A stretch of DNA of 5,254 bases, taken from contig URKV01000125.1 of assembly GCA_900548565.1 (NCBI GenBank), positions 1 through 5,254 of the forward strand. Reading direction: 5' to 3'. The position numbers and the translations under genes were made by a program. The DNA comes from an uncultured Collinsella sp. (lineage in GTDB: Bacteria; Actinomycetota; Coriobacteriia; Coriobacteriales; Coriobacteriaceae). Of this stretch, positions 5,253-5,254 are shown in pieces (the stretch's first letter is position 1; each line of letters begins with the position of its first letter). Below the pieces are notes generated by a model, which made no database searches, was not told the origin of the DNA, and was given only the letters and a program-made list of their open reading frames with translations.

Positions 5253-5254
5253 TG

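Overview
The window looks like a high-GC actinobacterial draft contig, most likely Coriobacteriia and plausibly Collinsella. This inference rests on GC-rich codon use in the pdx and rubrerythrin genes, the Gram-positive pdxR/pdxST arrangement, and a lineage-typical nuclease-like accessory gene. No taxonomic marker gene is present. Positions 1-50 are not genomic: they match the Illumina Nextera i7/read-2 adapter, so genomic sequence begins at 51.

Layout. 51-344 (+) is the 3' end of a rubrerythrin/NADH-peroxidase-type diiron protein, followed by a strong intrinsic terminator (379-409). 478-601 is the first copy (A) of a 124-bp terminal-inverted-repeat element. 587-1714 (-) encodes an accessory protein with a C-terminal PD-(D/E)XK (Vsr/DUF559-like) nuclease domain, in sequence of lower GC than the pdx genes. 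1715-1897 is non-coding and holds an 11-bp inverted repeat. 1898-2021 is the second repeat copy (B), in the same orientation. 2007-3446 (-) is pdxR, a MocR-type regulator. 3447-3591 is a divergent regulatory region with direct-repeat boxes. 3592-4482 (pdxS) and 4503-5090 (pdxT) form the pyridoxal 5'-phosphate (PLP) synthase operon. 5091-5254 holds two families of long perfect inverted repeats and 27-bp iterated units, cut by the window end.

The core unit is a complete PLP biosynthesis locus. PdxT hydrolyses glutamine and channels ammonia to PdxS, which makes PLP from a pentose phosphate, a triose phosphate and ammonia. The divergent PdxR presumably senses PLP through its aminotransferase-like domain and controls both directions.

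The most unusual structure is the pair of 124-bp elements. Each sits exactly at the 3' end of a minus-strand gene, and each supplies the last four codons (Asn-Leu-Ser-Glu) and the stop codon. The inner end of each element carries stop codons in all three frames. The two copies bracket the nuclease-like gene as direct repeats about 1.42 kb apart, giving a cassette-like 'gene plus 3' element' arrangement.
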